63,441 bases of DNA from Streptomyces diastatochromogenes (GTDB lineage: Bacteria; Actinomycetota; Actinomycetes; Streptomycetales; Streptomycetaceae), in NCBI GenBank assembly GCA_001550305.1, contig LRTP01000639.1, positions 1-63,441 of the forward strand, given 5' to 3'. The position numbers and the translations under genes are program-made. Below the pieces are notes generated by a model, which did no database searches, was not told the DNA's origin, and saw only the letters and a list, made by a program, of their open reading frames with translations. This document shows, one piece after another, positions 25,905 to 35,081 of the stretch (the stretch's first letter is position 1; the number at the start of each line of letters is the position of its first letter).

Positions 25905-26417
25905 TCAGCACGGGCCCGCGTTGCTATTGCCCCAGTTCGCGCCACTGGCATAGGCGTGCCACGAGCCGTAGCCCACGCCGCAGGCGAGGGAGATATTGAC
26001 CGTCGCCTGCCAGGTGTCGGGGTTGGAGTTGTGTATCGGAACCCAGCCGGTGGTGACGTCCTGCGGGCCGAGGATCGTCTCGGTGTTGTTGCACGGAGGG
26101 TTGGCGAACCCTTGCGGCATGAGGCAGGGGTTCGCTGACCAGTTGCTCGGGAGCGGGTCGTTGCGGTGGTTGACCCAGTAGCTGTAGGAGTACTGGAAGT
26201 GGGCGCGGGCGCTGCCGCAGCTGTTGTACTGCTGCTCCACCTGGCCGGCGTACTCGCCGCCGACGTAGATGTTGCCAGGGGCGCCGATGTTGATGATGGT
26301 GCAGCTGGCGGGGGCGGCGTGTGCGGCTCCGCCGACATCGATGATGGTGCCGCCTGCGACGGCCAGGGTCGCGGCGGCCATGGCGATGGTGCGTCGGGCC
26401 GTTCCGAGTTTCAGCAT
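25905..26417 (-). CDS. Exported cysteine-containing protein, unknown
   Basis: 170 residues with a Sec signal peptide (MLKLGTARRTIAMAAATLAV, cleavage near AHA-A at residue 34). The mature part has six cysteines (PASCTI, YNSCGS, NPCLM, PPCNN, LACGVG and a final PC) and aromatic-rich strands (HFQYSYSYWVNHRND). The even cysteine count suggests three disulfides. It is transcribed in the same direction as the 25353 gene, 150 bases upstream of it. Function unknown. Confidence 0.75.
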   Translation of the reverse strand: MLKLGTARRTIAMAAATLAVAGGTIIDVGGAAHAAPASCTIINIGAPGNIYVGGEYAGQVEQQYNSCGSARAHFQYSYSYWVNHRNDPLPSNWSANPCLMPQGFANPPCNNTETILGPQDVTTGWVPIHNSNPDTWQATVNISLACGVGYGSWHAYASGANWGNSNAGPC

Positions 26418-26683
26418 GGGTGTGTTTCCCCCTCGTAGTTGATACCCCTTGCCGGAGCTGCTGGTTGTTCCTCTGGTTTCGTGCTGCCGCTTGGGCCGAC
26501 CTTGGAAGTGGCAGGTCCAGGCTGGCCGGGGCGCTGGAGTGGAGTCACGTTTCCCGTACGAATCCGTACGGCCCGCTTAAGACTCCTAACACAATGAGCT
26601 ACCGGGAATGACTGTCTGTCAGCTTGCGTTTTCCTCGTATCGGTATCGGCGGGGTGTGGGGGTGTGCGACGGCTTCTGGGGCG

Positions 26684-27496
26684 GTGAAGCGCAAGCCGTG
26701 GGAGGTCGAGGACGGGCTGTGGGAGCGGATTGAACCGCTGCTCCCGGTAGTGGAGCGGCGCTACCGCTATCCCGGACGTAAGCGGCTTGACCAGCGCAGG
26801 GCCATGTGCGGGATCCTGTTCGTGCTGTACACGGGGATCCGGTGGGAGTTCCTGCCGCAGGAGCTGGGCTTCGGCTCCGGGATGACCTGCTGGCGTCGGC
26901 TGCGCGACTGGAGGGAGGCCGACGTGTGGCAGCGGTTGCACGAACTCCTGCTCGCCGAACTCCGAGCTGGCGACGCCTTGGACCTGTCCCGCGCCTCCGT
27001 CGACGGCTCCCACCTGCGGGCCCTGAAGGGCGGAGACGCCACCGGGCCCTCGCCAGTGGACCGGGGCAAGACGGGCAGCAATCACCACGTCATTGTCGAC
27101 GCCCACGGCATACCCCTGGCCGCCACCGTGACCGGTGGCAACCGCAACGACGTCACCCAGCTCCTGCCCCTGATCCACGCCGTACCGCCCATCCGCGGCA
27201 ATCGCGGACGTCCCCGTCAGCGCCCCGACGTCCTCTACGCCGACCGCGGTTACGACCACAACGTCTACCGCCGCCAGGTCCGTGAGCTGGGCATCCGCCC
27301 GCTCATTGCCCGGCGCGGCACCGAGCACGGAAGCGGCCTGGGCAAGAACCGCTGGGTCGTCGAAGCGGCCTTCGCGCTTCTGCGCTGGTTCCGCCGGCTG
27401 CGTATCCGCTGGGTAATCCGCGCCGACATCCACCAGGCCTTCCTCACCCTCGGCTGCGCAATCATCTGCTGGCGGCGCCTCAGAAAACAGTGCTGA
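26684..27496 (+). CDS. IS5-family transposase, intact
   Basis: About 270 residues from GTG 26684 (KRKPWEVEDGLWERIEPLLP); an upstream TTG at 26624 would abut the terminal repeat and is less likely. The DUF4096 front part reads RRAMCGILFVLYTGIRWEFL. The DDE residues are in SVDGSHLRALKGG, LYADRGYDHNVYR and NRWVVEAAFALLRWFRRL. Length and motifs are complete, so it could mobilise the whole passenger unit between the 42-bp repeats. Confidence 0.88.
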   Translation: MKRKPWEVEDGLWERIEPLLPVVERRYRYPGRKRLDQRRAMCGILFVLYTGIRWEFLPQELGFGSGMTCWRRLRDWREADVWQRLHELLLAELRAGDALDLSRASVDGSHLRALKGGDATGPSPVDRGKTGSNHHVIVDAHGIPLAATVTGGNRNDVTQLLPLIHAVPPIRGNRGRPRQRPDVLYADRGYDHNVYRRQVRELGIRPLIARRGTEHGSGLGKNRWVVEAAFALLRWFRRLRIRWVIRADIHQAFLTLGCAIICWRRLRKQC

Positions 27497-27505
27497 TCTG
27501 AGCCC

Positions 27506-28483
27506 TCAGCCCGAACCGGCGACCAGTGCCTCGCCGAGCGGGGTGCGCCGGTAGAGCACCGACCGTCCGGACCGGGCGCGGACGAGCAGCCCCGCGCCTC
27601 GCAGGATGGTGAGGTGGTCTCCTACCGCGCCGGGTGCCATGGCGAGGCTTCGGGCGAGGTGGCTGGTGCTGGCCGGGGCGTCCAGCGCCACCAGCAGCCG
27701 GGCTCGGGCCCGGCCGACCAGAGCGGTCAGCGCGTCCGGTTGGGGGACGGTCTCCTGTTCGCCTCACAGGGCGGCGGTGCCGCGGGCACGGTAGACCAAG
27801 GTCCTGGGCCAGGGGTCTTCCATTTGGGCGGCGATATGCCCGACGATGGCCGAAGGGATCAGCAGGAGCCCGTCGCCGGCGAGGCGGACTGTTCCGCCTC
27901 GGAAGAAGCCGATCTCGATACCGCCGGCGCGCCAGGCGACGCCCGGGTGCAGGCTCTCGATGGTCGCGGCCCATCCGTGTTCGCCGATCACACCCACCCG
28001 GTGCACGACATCGCGCTCACAGATCGCGCGCAGCTGCGGCCAGTCCGCGGCGAGCAGCTCGTGCCACGCCTGGTCCATCGCCTCGGCGATCCTGGAGACG
28101 GCATCCGCCGAGTCCAGCACTGCGCGTACGCGGGGATCACGGGCGGACGGGCCGGTCGCGGTGGCGGCGAATTCGTGGCGGGCCGCTTCCAGCGGTGTGG
28201 CCCGGATCACGGCCAGGTCGTCAGCCCAGGTCTGGATGAGGCCGCGCGGGGGCGGGGCGACGAAGTTCGGTCCGCCTTGCGGGGCCTGCAGCGCGAGGGC
28301 GGCGTCCAGTTCGGTCTCGCGGCGAAGCCGTTCAAAGGCCGGCATGAGCCGGGTGGCCCAGGCTCGCGGCAGCGGCTGGCCTTGGCCGGCGAGCGAGCGC
28401 AGCAGCAAACAGAGGTCCAGTGCAGGCGACAGCGCGAAGCGGCTGCGCAGCAGGTCCTCGACGGAGACTTCGATGCGCAGCAC
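27506..28483 (-). pseudogene. ArsR-type regulator (DUF5937-like N-terminus) with one in-frame TGA
   Basis: From ATG 28483 the frame runs 239 residues (MLRIEVSVEDLLRSRFAL, PLEAARHEFAA, GGIEIGFFRGGTVRLAGDGL, LVYRARGTAAL), meets TGA at 27764-27766, and continues in frame with GEQETVPQPDALTALVGRAR and the winged helix PASTSHLARSLAMAPGAVGD and HLTILRGAGLLVRARSG. The family usually has tryptophan here (ALW), one base from TGA. Without the C-terminal winged helix the regulator would not bind DNA, which could leave the divergent exporter gene unrepressed. It ends nine bases from the transposase stop. Confidence 0.75.
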
Positions 28484-28514
28484 CCTGCGACGCTACCGCA
28501 GGACGTCCGTTCCG

Positions 28515-28534
28515 ATTCGTCCAGCGACGAATCA
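28515..28534. promoter_or_regulatory. Inverted-repeat operator between regulator and exporter
   Basis: GATTCGTC and GACGAATC arms separated by four bases lie in the 89-base gap between the divergent ArsR-type and MFS genes, the expected position for an ArsR operator controlling both. Confidence 0.65.
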
Positions 28535-28572
28535 TTGTTGGGTGGGGTGGGCGCACGGCGAGGCTGGGCGTC

Positions 28573-29889
28573 ATGACCCCAACCGCCGAACCCGCGCAGG
28601 TCAACCACCGTGCCACCTACCGGGAGGTGCTGGCCGAGCCGCGATTCCGGCTGCTCTTCTCAACCCGCACCGTCGCGATCACCGCGGACTCGCTGCGGAT
28701 CACCACGTTCTCGGTGCTGGTCTTCTCGGCCACCGGCTCCGCGCTGCTGAGCGCACTGGCCTTCGGCATCGGCTTCATCCCGCAGCTGTTCGGCTCGCTG
28801 CTGCTGGGCTCACTGGCCGACCAACTGCCGCCCCGCGCGCTCATCACCGGCGGCTACGCCTTGACGTGCGCCGCCGCCCTGCTGATCGCCCTGGTGCGGA
28901 TGCCGATCGCGGCAAGCCTCGGTGTCGTGGCGCTGGTCGCCCTCGCTACACCGGTGTTCAGCGGCGCGTCGAGTCGGCTGGTCGCGCAGTGGCTGGAGGG
29001 CGACGCCTATGTACTGGGCCGTTCACTGAACAACATCGCTTCCTCCGGCGCGCAATTGTTCGGTCTGGCGCTGGGAGGTGCGGCCGTCGCGGTACTCGGC
29101 CCGCACCGGGCGCTCGCGGTCAGCGCCGCCCTCTACCTCGGCTGCGCGCTCGCTGTCCGCATCGGGCTACCCCGGCTGCAGCTGGGAGAGTTCGGCGGCA
29201 CACCCGGCAGCGCTCGGGGCGATGGCGGGGCCGTCCGGGCAAGTCTGCACGGTGCCGGCCTGCTGCTGCGCGGACGCACGGTGCGACGACTGATGCTGGC
29301 CCAGTGGCTACCGTGCGCGTTCGTAGCGGGCGCGGAAGGTCTGATCGTCGCCTACGCGGGAGGACGCCACTTCGCGCCCGGCTGGTACGCGGTGCTGATG
29401 GGCTGTTTGCCGGTCGGCATGCTGGCCGGTGATCTGCTGGTGGGTCGACTGCTGCGGCCGCCCACCCGGGAGCGACTGGTGGTCCCGTTGATTGCGCTGA
29501 TGGGACTGCCGCTGGTCGGCTTCGCTGCCGAGCCCGGAGTGGGTGTCTCGTCCTGTCTGCTGCTGCTCTGCGGCTTCGGATTCGCCTATGGTCTCGGCTT
29601 GCAACGGCCGTTCCTGGACGCCCTCCCGCAGGATGGTCAGGGCCAGGCCTTCGGTCTGCTCGGCTCCGGCAACATGACGCTGCAGGGCGTCGGGCCGGTC
29701 TGCTTCGGGTTGGTGGCCGCAGGCATCGGAACAGGCGGCGCAATCGCCCTGGCAGGCGGTGCGGCGGCGCTTACCGCCGGCTGGATTCTCACCTGGCACC
29801 CGCCCACCTCCCCGGTCTCCGTACCGAACTACTCAACGGGATCAGAGAACGGCACCGAACAGCATGCGTGTCGTTCTCCTGCGCAGTAA
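28573..29889 (+). CDS. MFS exporter
   Basis: 438 residues with about twelve hydrophobic segments. The conserved loop after helix 2 reads GSLADQLPPRALITGGY, the motif-A position of major facilitator proteins, and the overall pattern resembles the macrolide-efflux type group (FRLLFSTRTVAITADSLRIT at the start). It should export a drug or metabolite with proton uptake. It is divergent from the ArsR-type gene with an operator-like repeat between, and lies inside an IS5-type unit, so it can be spread with it. The substrate is unknown. Confidence 0.82.
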   Translation: MTPTAEPAQVNHRATYREVLAEPRFRLLFSTRTVAITADSLRITTFSVLVFSATGSALLSALAFGIGFIPQLFGSLLLGSLADQLPPRALITGGYALTCAAALLIALVRMPIAASLGVVALVALATPVFSGASSRLVAQWLEGDAYVLGRSLNNIASSGAQLFGLALGGAAVAVLGPHRALAVSAALYLGCALAVRIGLPRLQLGEFGGTPGSARGDGGAVRASLHGAGLLLRGRTVRRLMLAQWLPCAFVAGAEGLIVAYAGGRHFAPGWYAVLMGCLPVGMLAGDLLVGRLLRPPTRERLVVPLIALMGLPLVGFAAEPGVGVSSCLLLLCGFGFAYGLGLQRPFLDALPQDGQGQAFGLLGSGNMTLQGVGPVCFGLVAAGIGTGGAIALAGGAAALTAGWILTWHPPTSPVSVPNYSTGSENGTEQHACRSPAQ

Positions 29890-30056
29890 CCGTTGCAGGT
29901 CGGGTTGACCGCGAGCCGTCACGCACCCCACCCCCACGTCTCTCTGACAGACAGCCATTCCCGATAGCTCATTGTGTTAGGAGTCCTTATAGACTCTCCT
30001 TGTCAGGAGCGCGGCTTCACGGGGGAGTGGGCGTCGTGGGTGGGCAGCGGGGCGCT

Positions 30057-32426
30057 ATGCCGGATCCTAGCAAGGCGGCGGATCTGGCGGAGTTCGTCTG
30101 TTTGCTGGGTGAGTTGCGGGCCTGGGCGGGGATGCCGTCGTACCGGGTGCTTGCCAAAAGGGTCGGGCCGCTGATGCGACCGGCACGGGTTGTCTCGACG
30201 TCCACGGTCGTGGACGTGTTCAAGACCGGACGCAGTCGCCTGGACCTGGACCTGGTCGTGGGAATCGTCCGGGCGCTGGAGGCAGACGGGCCTGCGGTCG
30301 ATCTCTGGCGCAAGGCATGCATCAAGGTCCACGGGCTGGCCAAGACGGGCGGCCCAGTCGGGGTCTTCGGTCAACTGCCCACGGATCTGGCGACGTTCAC
30401 CGGGCGCCGTGAGGAACTCGCGCGCCTGATCGCGGCCGCGACGCAGCATCACGACCGCAGCGGTCCAAACACGGTCGTGATCTCCGCGGTCGAGGGCATG
30501 GCCGGGGTCGGCAAGACCCAGCTCGCGATCCATGCCGCCCACAAACTGGTACGCGCCGGGTATTTCACCGACGTGCAGCTGCATGTGAACCTGCGCGGCT
30601 TCGACCCCGAACTCCCGCCCGCGGACCCGTCCGCGGTGTTGGAGGCGTTCCTGCGGCAGCTGGGAGTATCCGCGCCGCATATCCCCGAGAGTCGGGACGA
30701 GCGGGCGGCGATGTACCGCGACCGAATGCGGGATCGTCGTGCCTTGGTGCTGCTGGACAACGCCGCCACCGAGGACCAGGTCCGCGACCTCATCCCAGCC
30801 GGGCCCACATGCCTGGTCCTCATCACCAGCCGCCGCAGCCTCGCCGGACTCGACAGTGCCACCCCGCACCTGATCGGCACTTTCACCGAAACCGAAGCAC
30901 TCGACCTGCTCACCCGGATTGCCGGACATGACCGTGTGGCCGCCGAACCCGAAGCTGCCGCACGCGTCATCGGGTACTGCGACCGCCTCCCACTCGCCCT
31001 GGCGCTGACCGCCGCCCGGCTCCGCTCCCGGCCCGCCTGGAGCCTGGCCGAACTCGCCGACCGGATGCAGGCCGGGCGTCTGGAGGCGATCAGCGCCGGC
31101 GGCCGCGCAATACGCCCTGTGTTCGACGCGTCCTACCAGGCACTCCCAGACAGGGCACAGCAGGTGTTCCGCCTCATTGGCCTTCACCCCGGCCCGGACT
31201 TCAGCGCAGCGGCGGCCGCCGCATTGGCGGGCATCACCGCCAGCGGGGCCGCCGAGGTACTGGAACTGCTCCTGGACGAACACCTGCTCCAGCAAAAGCG
31301 CAGCGGGCGCTTCGAACTCCACGACCTGCTCCGCGCCTACGCCAATGAGCAGGCCAACACCATTGACCCTGACCAGGAGCGCCGCGCTGCAGTGCACCGG
31401 ATGCTGGATCACTATGTGCATACCGCGCACGACGCCGCCCTGCTGTTGGAACGGGGCCGGGACCCGCTGAACCTGCCCCCGCCGCAACCGGGGGTCTGCT
31501 TGGAACACTTCGCCGATCACGAGCGGGCGCTGGCCTGGTTCACCACCGAACATGCCGTGCTTCTAAGCGCCGTAGGCCACGCCGCCGCCACCGGTTTCCA
31601 CGCCCACACCTGGCAGCTGGCCCACGCCCTCGCCACCTACCTCGATCGGCGCGGGAACTGGCACGACCTTGCCGCCCTCGGCAACACCGCCATAGACGCC
31701 GCCGACCGGCTGGCCGACCCCCTCGGGAAGGCCATCGCCCACAATATCGTCGCCCGCGCCCACCGCCGCCATGGCAACTACGAGGACGCCCAGCATCACC
31801 TACGCCACGCACTCGACCTGTTCGGCCGGATCGGTAACCTGGATGGGCAGGCCGATACGTACATCGAACTCGCCAGAGTGAAGGCTCGGCAGAGCCCTCC
31901 TGCCATTGCCGAAGCACTTACGCTTTCCCGTCAAGCCCACGCCTTGTACCAGTCCTGTGGCCACCGGCTGGGGCAGGCCCAGACCCTCACCGCCATCGGC
32001 TGGTCGCACGCGCGTCTTGGCGACTATGCACAGGCCTTGACCTGCTGCCGACAGGCTCTGCCTGTCCTTGAAGAATTCGACGACCGTGAACGGCAGGCCC
32101 ATGCCTGGGACAGCATCGCCTACGCCCACAGCGACCTGGGTCAGCACTCCCAAGCCGTCGCGTGCTACAGACTCGCCCTTGATCTGTGCCGCGACCTCGG
32201 CGACCGCCCACTAGAAGCAGACATCCTCAATCGCTTCGGCGACGCCCACCATGCCGCGCACTACCCCGATGCAGCCCACGACGCTTGGCAACAGGCCCTT
32301 GACATCCTCACCGAACTCGATCAGCCCTACGCCGACCAGATCCGCAGCAAGCTCGGTCTGTACGGTGACCGGTGGGAAGTCCCGGACACGGGGCGTGTCA
32401 GAGGGCAGTACCAGAGGACGTTCTGA
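30057..32426 (+). CDS. NB-ARC/TPR regulatory ATPase with N-terminal HTH-like domain
   Basis: 789 residues from ATG 30057. Residues 10-90 form a helical XRE-like domain (CLLGELRAWAGMPSYRVLAK, TVVDVFKTGRSRLDLDLVVG). The NB-ARC STAND ATPase follows: Walker A GMAGVGKT (147-154), Walker B RRALVLLDNA, then CLVLITSRRSL and the GLPL-like RLPLALALTAARL. A winged-helix segment and about six TPR repeats (RALDLFGRIGNLDGQADTYI, QALTCCRQALPVLEEF) make up the C-terminal half. It is like AfsR/SARP proteins without the SARP domain: ligand sensed by TPRs, ATP-driven oligomerisation. It starts 70 bases after the IS5 unit and stands alone. Confidence 0.82.
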   Translation: MPDPSKAADLAEFVCLLGELRAWAGMPSYRVLAKRVGPLMRPARVVSTSTVVDVFKTGRSRLDLDLVVGIVRALEADGPAVDLWRKACIKVHGLAKTGGPVGVFGQLPTDLATFTGRREELARLIAAATQHHDRSGPNTVVISAVEGMAGVGKTQLAIHAAHKLVRAGYFTDVQLHVNLRGFDPELPPADPSAVLEAFLRQLGVSAPHIPESRDERAAMYRDRMRDRRALVLLDNAATEDQVRDLIPAGPTCLVLITSRRSLAGLDSATPHLIGTFTETEALDLLTRIAGHDRVAAEPEAAARVIGYCDRLPLALALTAARLRSRPAWSLAELADRMQAGRLEAISAGGRAIRPVFDASYQALPDRAQQVFRLIGLHPGPDFSAAAAAALAGITASGAAEVLELLLDEHLLQQKRSGRFELHDLLRAYANEQANTIDPDQERRAAVHRMLDHYVHTAHDAALLLERGRDPLNLPPPQPGVCLEHFADHERALAWFTTEHAVLLSAVGHAAATGFHAHTWQLAHALATYLDRRGNWHDLAALGNTAIDAADRLADPLGKAIAHNIVARAHRRHGNYEDAQHHLRHALDLFGRIGNLDGQADTYIELARVKARQSPPAIAEALTLSRQAHALYQSCGHRLGQAQTLTAIGWSHARLGDYAQALTCCRQALPVLEEFDDRERQAHAWDSIAYAHSDLGQHSQAVACYRLALDLCRDLGDRPLEADILNRFGDAHHAAHYPDAAHDAWQQALDILTELDQPYADQIRSKLGLYGDRWEVPDTGRVRGQYQRTF

Positions 32427-32514
32427 ACCGGTATGACCTTCTTGCAGTCGCCTGATCGAGTGGGGTACGGCGGTTCAGGCCGGTCGCACGGCTTGGTCAT
32501 GCTGGGCTGTTCGG

Positions 32515-32691
32515 GTGAGTGACCGCAAGCCCTACAAGAGCGACTTGTCCGATGAGCGGGTGGTCGCGGCGATCAGGCAGGTGCTGGGGGCAGTGGGAGC
32601 GCTCGCCGATGTCGAGGACGAGATCACCCGCACCGGTCAGATCTCCGCCAGGCTGTACGAGCAACTGCGCACCGCGCTCACCGATACCCCT
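32515..32691 (+). pseudogene. Chimeric scrap: IS5 transposase start joined to unknown sequence
   Basis: SDRKPYKSDLSDER matches the first residues of a common Streptomyces IS5-group transposase, then the frame changes to unrelated sequence (VAAIRQVLGAVGALADVEDE, TGQISARLYEQLRTAL) that looks like a helical protein end. It is interrupted by IS701 at 32692. Confidence 0.45.
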
Positions 32692-32695
32692 CTAG

Positions 32696-34261
32696 TACTC
32701 CAGCCGTAGTTCGGTATCTGGGCTGGTCAGCGGCCTGGTGGCGTGGAGTGTAGCGGGGCGCCAGGTGGGCGGGACGGATTTCCCCACCGCGCCCCGGCGA
32801 ATAGGTAGCCGCGCCGTTCGTAGTGGCTCTGGCGGGCGCGTGCCTGGTGGCGTCGTCTCCACCGTGACCAGGTCAGCGTGTGGTGGTGGCGTGCGGGGTG
32901 GTGCGGGGACTCAGCTGCCAGGAGACGGCGGATCTCGGCCGGTGTGAGGTCCACGAGATCGGGCGTGTCGTCGCCGGGGCCCCCCTTTCGCGTTCCTGGG
33001 CGGCGATGGCGGCGAGGAACGCGTGGGCGAGCATGGCGAGGGTGATGTGCCGGTACCAGCCGGTGTAACGGCGGACCTCGTACTCGTCGAGGCCGCACTC
33101 GTTCTTCGCGGACTGGAAGCATTCTTCGATCTTCCAGCGGCATCCGGCGATCCGGGCCAGGTCGGCGAGGGTGGCGTCCAGCGGAGCGCTGGCCAGGAAG
33201 TAGGCGATGTCCTGGGGGTCGGTGATGCTGGGGCGGGCCAGCATCCACCGCCTGCGGGTGGGCTTGTCGCCGTCGCGTTCCTCGACGACGGGCAGGAGGG
33301 CGCCGGCCCAGTCGTAGCAGCGTTCGCCTTTGGCTCCGGGGCCGGCGGACAAGCGCTGCCATGCCTCCGGCGGGGCCTCACGGCGGATACGGTCCTCAAT
33401 GCGCGGGCCGTGGACCTGCTGGGACTTGGGGACGGCCACGACGTAGTGGAGCTTCAGGTCGTCTTCGAGGAAGCGGCGGAAGCGGCTGTCCTGGCCGTAG
33501 GCGGCGTCCGCGGTGACCCAGCGGAAGCGCAGCGGGGAGGCATGGGCCCGGCGGATCATGTCTTGGGCGAGGGCGTTCTTGGTGGCGAAAGTACGGTCGT
33601 CGGGGATGCGGGCGGCCTGGCAGCGGTCACGGTCGTCGGTCCAGGACCTGGGCAGATAGAGGTCACGGTCGACGAGGGCGTGTCCCCGGCTGGTGGCATA
33701 GGCGGCGAACACGCCGATTTGGCAATTTTCGGTGCGTCCGGCGGTGCCGGAGTATTGGCGCTGTACTCCGGCGGAGGTGGTCCCCTTCTTGATGAAGCCG
33801 GTGTCGTCGACGATCAACACGCCGTCGTCATGGCCGAGTTGGTCGGCCACGTACTGCTGCAGGTCGTCGCGGACACTGTCGGCGTCCCAGCGGCTGCGGG
33901 AGAGCAGGTACTGCAGTCCGTCCGGGGTGGCGTGGCCGGCCCACTCGGCGAGCTGCCACCCGTTCTTGCGGCCGACCGGAGCGAGCAGGCCGCGTACGTA
34001 GTCCCGCATCCGCCTACGGGGCTCGATCCGGGTGAAGCGGCTCCCGGTCCGCAGGAAGAGTTCTTCGAGTTCCCGATCCCACATATTCACCGGCGCATCG
34101 TTGAGCATGTCGAGGGACTGCTCGCACCAGCTCACAGGCATGCGGCAGAGCACTCGTTCGTGGGGCGCGATGGCGAAGTCCGTCCCGCCCACCTGGCGCC
34201 CCGCTACGCTCCACGCCACCAGGCCGCTGACCAGCCCAGATACCGAACTACGGCTGGAGTA
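32696..34261 (-). mobile_element. IS701-family insertion sequence with very long inverted repeats
   Basis: CTAG flanks the element on both sides (32692-32695 and 34262-34265), the 4-bp duplication expected for IS701. The terminal inverted repeats (32696-32794 and 34163-34261) are 99 bp with about five mismatches, far longer than the roughly 20-30 bp usual for the family, and the right copy contains the first codons of the transposase. Confidence 0.88.
32727..34219 (-). CDS. IS701-family transposase with one frameshift near its C-terminus
   Basis: From ATG 34219 the frame carries the DDE domain: LIVDDTGFIKKG, VTADAAYGQDSRFR and RWKIEECFQSAKNECGLDEY. At a run of six G near 32990 the natural continuation (DTPDLVDLTPAEIRRLLAAE, then HHHTLTWSRWRRRHQ) moves to another frame and runs to 32727. 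The frame without the shift ends at 32873. Either a G has been lost or slippage restores the end; catalytic residues are all before the lesion. A later in-frame start (MPVSWCEQSLDM) is possible. Confidence 0.8.
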
Positions 34262-34330
34262 CTAGCCGCCAGCGGCCCGCGGCCAGGGTCGCAAGGTCCA
34301 GGTCAGCCCGACGTGGCCGCCGGACCGAAA

Positions 34331-34684
34331 GACGGCCGACGGCTTCCTGGAGGCGCTGGAGAACCGGGTCCATGTGGGGGTCAGCGCCGGATCAATGATC
34401 TTCAGCCGTAATCTCACCGGACACTCCGCCGACGTCATCGGGGACACCACGGACCTCCACGTGCTCGGCGCGACGACCGTGGAACCTCCGTTCGGCCTTT
34501 CGACTGGTATCTCAAGCCTCACCTGTACTCGCCGGATTTCCCCGAGCGGGACGACGCCTGGGCTGATCGCATCGCTGCGCGGGCGGATTTCCCGATCTAC
34601 TTCATCGACGACGAGACGGCCGTTCGCGTCCGGGACGGCAAGGTGGACGTCATTTCTGAAGGCCGGTGGCGGTTCCATCCGTGA
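34331..34684 (+). pseudogene. Peptidase E-like (S51) C-terminal half, frameshifted
   Basis: ADGFLEALENRVHVGVSAGS contains the nucleophile elbow G-x-SAG-S of peptidase family S51. GHSADVIGDTTDLHVLGAT and, after a one-base shift near 34497, FDWYLKPHLYSPDFPERDDA and FIDDETAVRVRDGKVDVISE complete the usual C-terminus. The N-terminal half is missing. S51 enzymes cleave Asp-X dipeptides; this copy is inactive. Confidence 0.7.
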
Positions 34685-34863
34685 CTCAACACGTGGTGGG
34701 GCGCCCCGATCGCCTCAGGTACGAGAAGCATGAGCGGGCTGAAATCGGCAGCACCCGCAACGGCACCCGGTCCAAGACCGTGCTCATTGATGTGGGGCCG
34801 GTCGAGTTCGAAGTTCCCCGTGACCGGGCGGGCAGCTTCGAGCCTCAGATCGTCAAGAAAGCG
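34685..34863 (+). pseudogene. IS256 transposase scrap
   Basis: TRNGTRSKTVLIDVGPVEFE and VPRDRAGSFEPQIVKK match the N-terminal region of IS256-type transposases. Both sides are lost. From here to parB (35081) no gene is seen. Confidence 0.7.
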
Positions 34864-35081
34864 AAGCCGATTCCGGTGATGACGAGCGCACCGGCGACGA
34901 CCACGCCGATGAGAATCCGGTGCGCTCATGTCAGCTGAGGTATCTCGCGACTCCCGGCAGTCACGCGCTGCTCCCCCACCGCATTGTCGTACCTGAAGAG
35001 CACTCAGGCTCGCATGCACCTCTGGCCGCTGCGAGAACCTCAGTGTCTTCTCCTTCCGGTCGAGTTGAGCGTGACGCCGTC

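Larger units (their letters stand above)
26580..29986. mobile_element. IS5-family unit carrying passenger genes (ArsR regulator and MFS exporter)
   Basis: 42-bp inverted repeats with two mismatches lie at 26581-26622 (starting GACTCCTAACACAATGAGC) and 29944-29985. TTA flanks the unit on both sides (26577-26579 and 29987-29989), matching the 3-bp TNA duplication of the IS1031 subgroup of IS5. Inside are the transposase, an ArsR-type gene nine bases downstream in opposite orientation, and an MFS gene ending 54 bases before the right repeat. No second copy of the terminal repeat is found after the transposase, so the passenger genes lie within one unit of about 3.4 kb. Confidence 0.8.

Noticed and set aside
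27846-29432. 528-residue plus-strand frame overlapping regulator and exporter genes
   Set aside because: It runs antisense to the ArsR-type gene and out of frame with the MFS gene; composition is Arg/Ala shadow type.
30003-31553. 516-residue minus-strand frame opposite the NB-ARC gene
   Set aside because: Shadow frame without domains; the plus strand has NB-ARC and TPR motifs.
33023-34411. Long plus-strand frame across the IS701 element
   Set aside because: Antisense shadow of the IS701 transposase; the minus-strand product has the DDE motifs.
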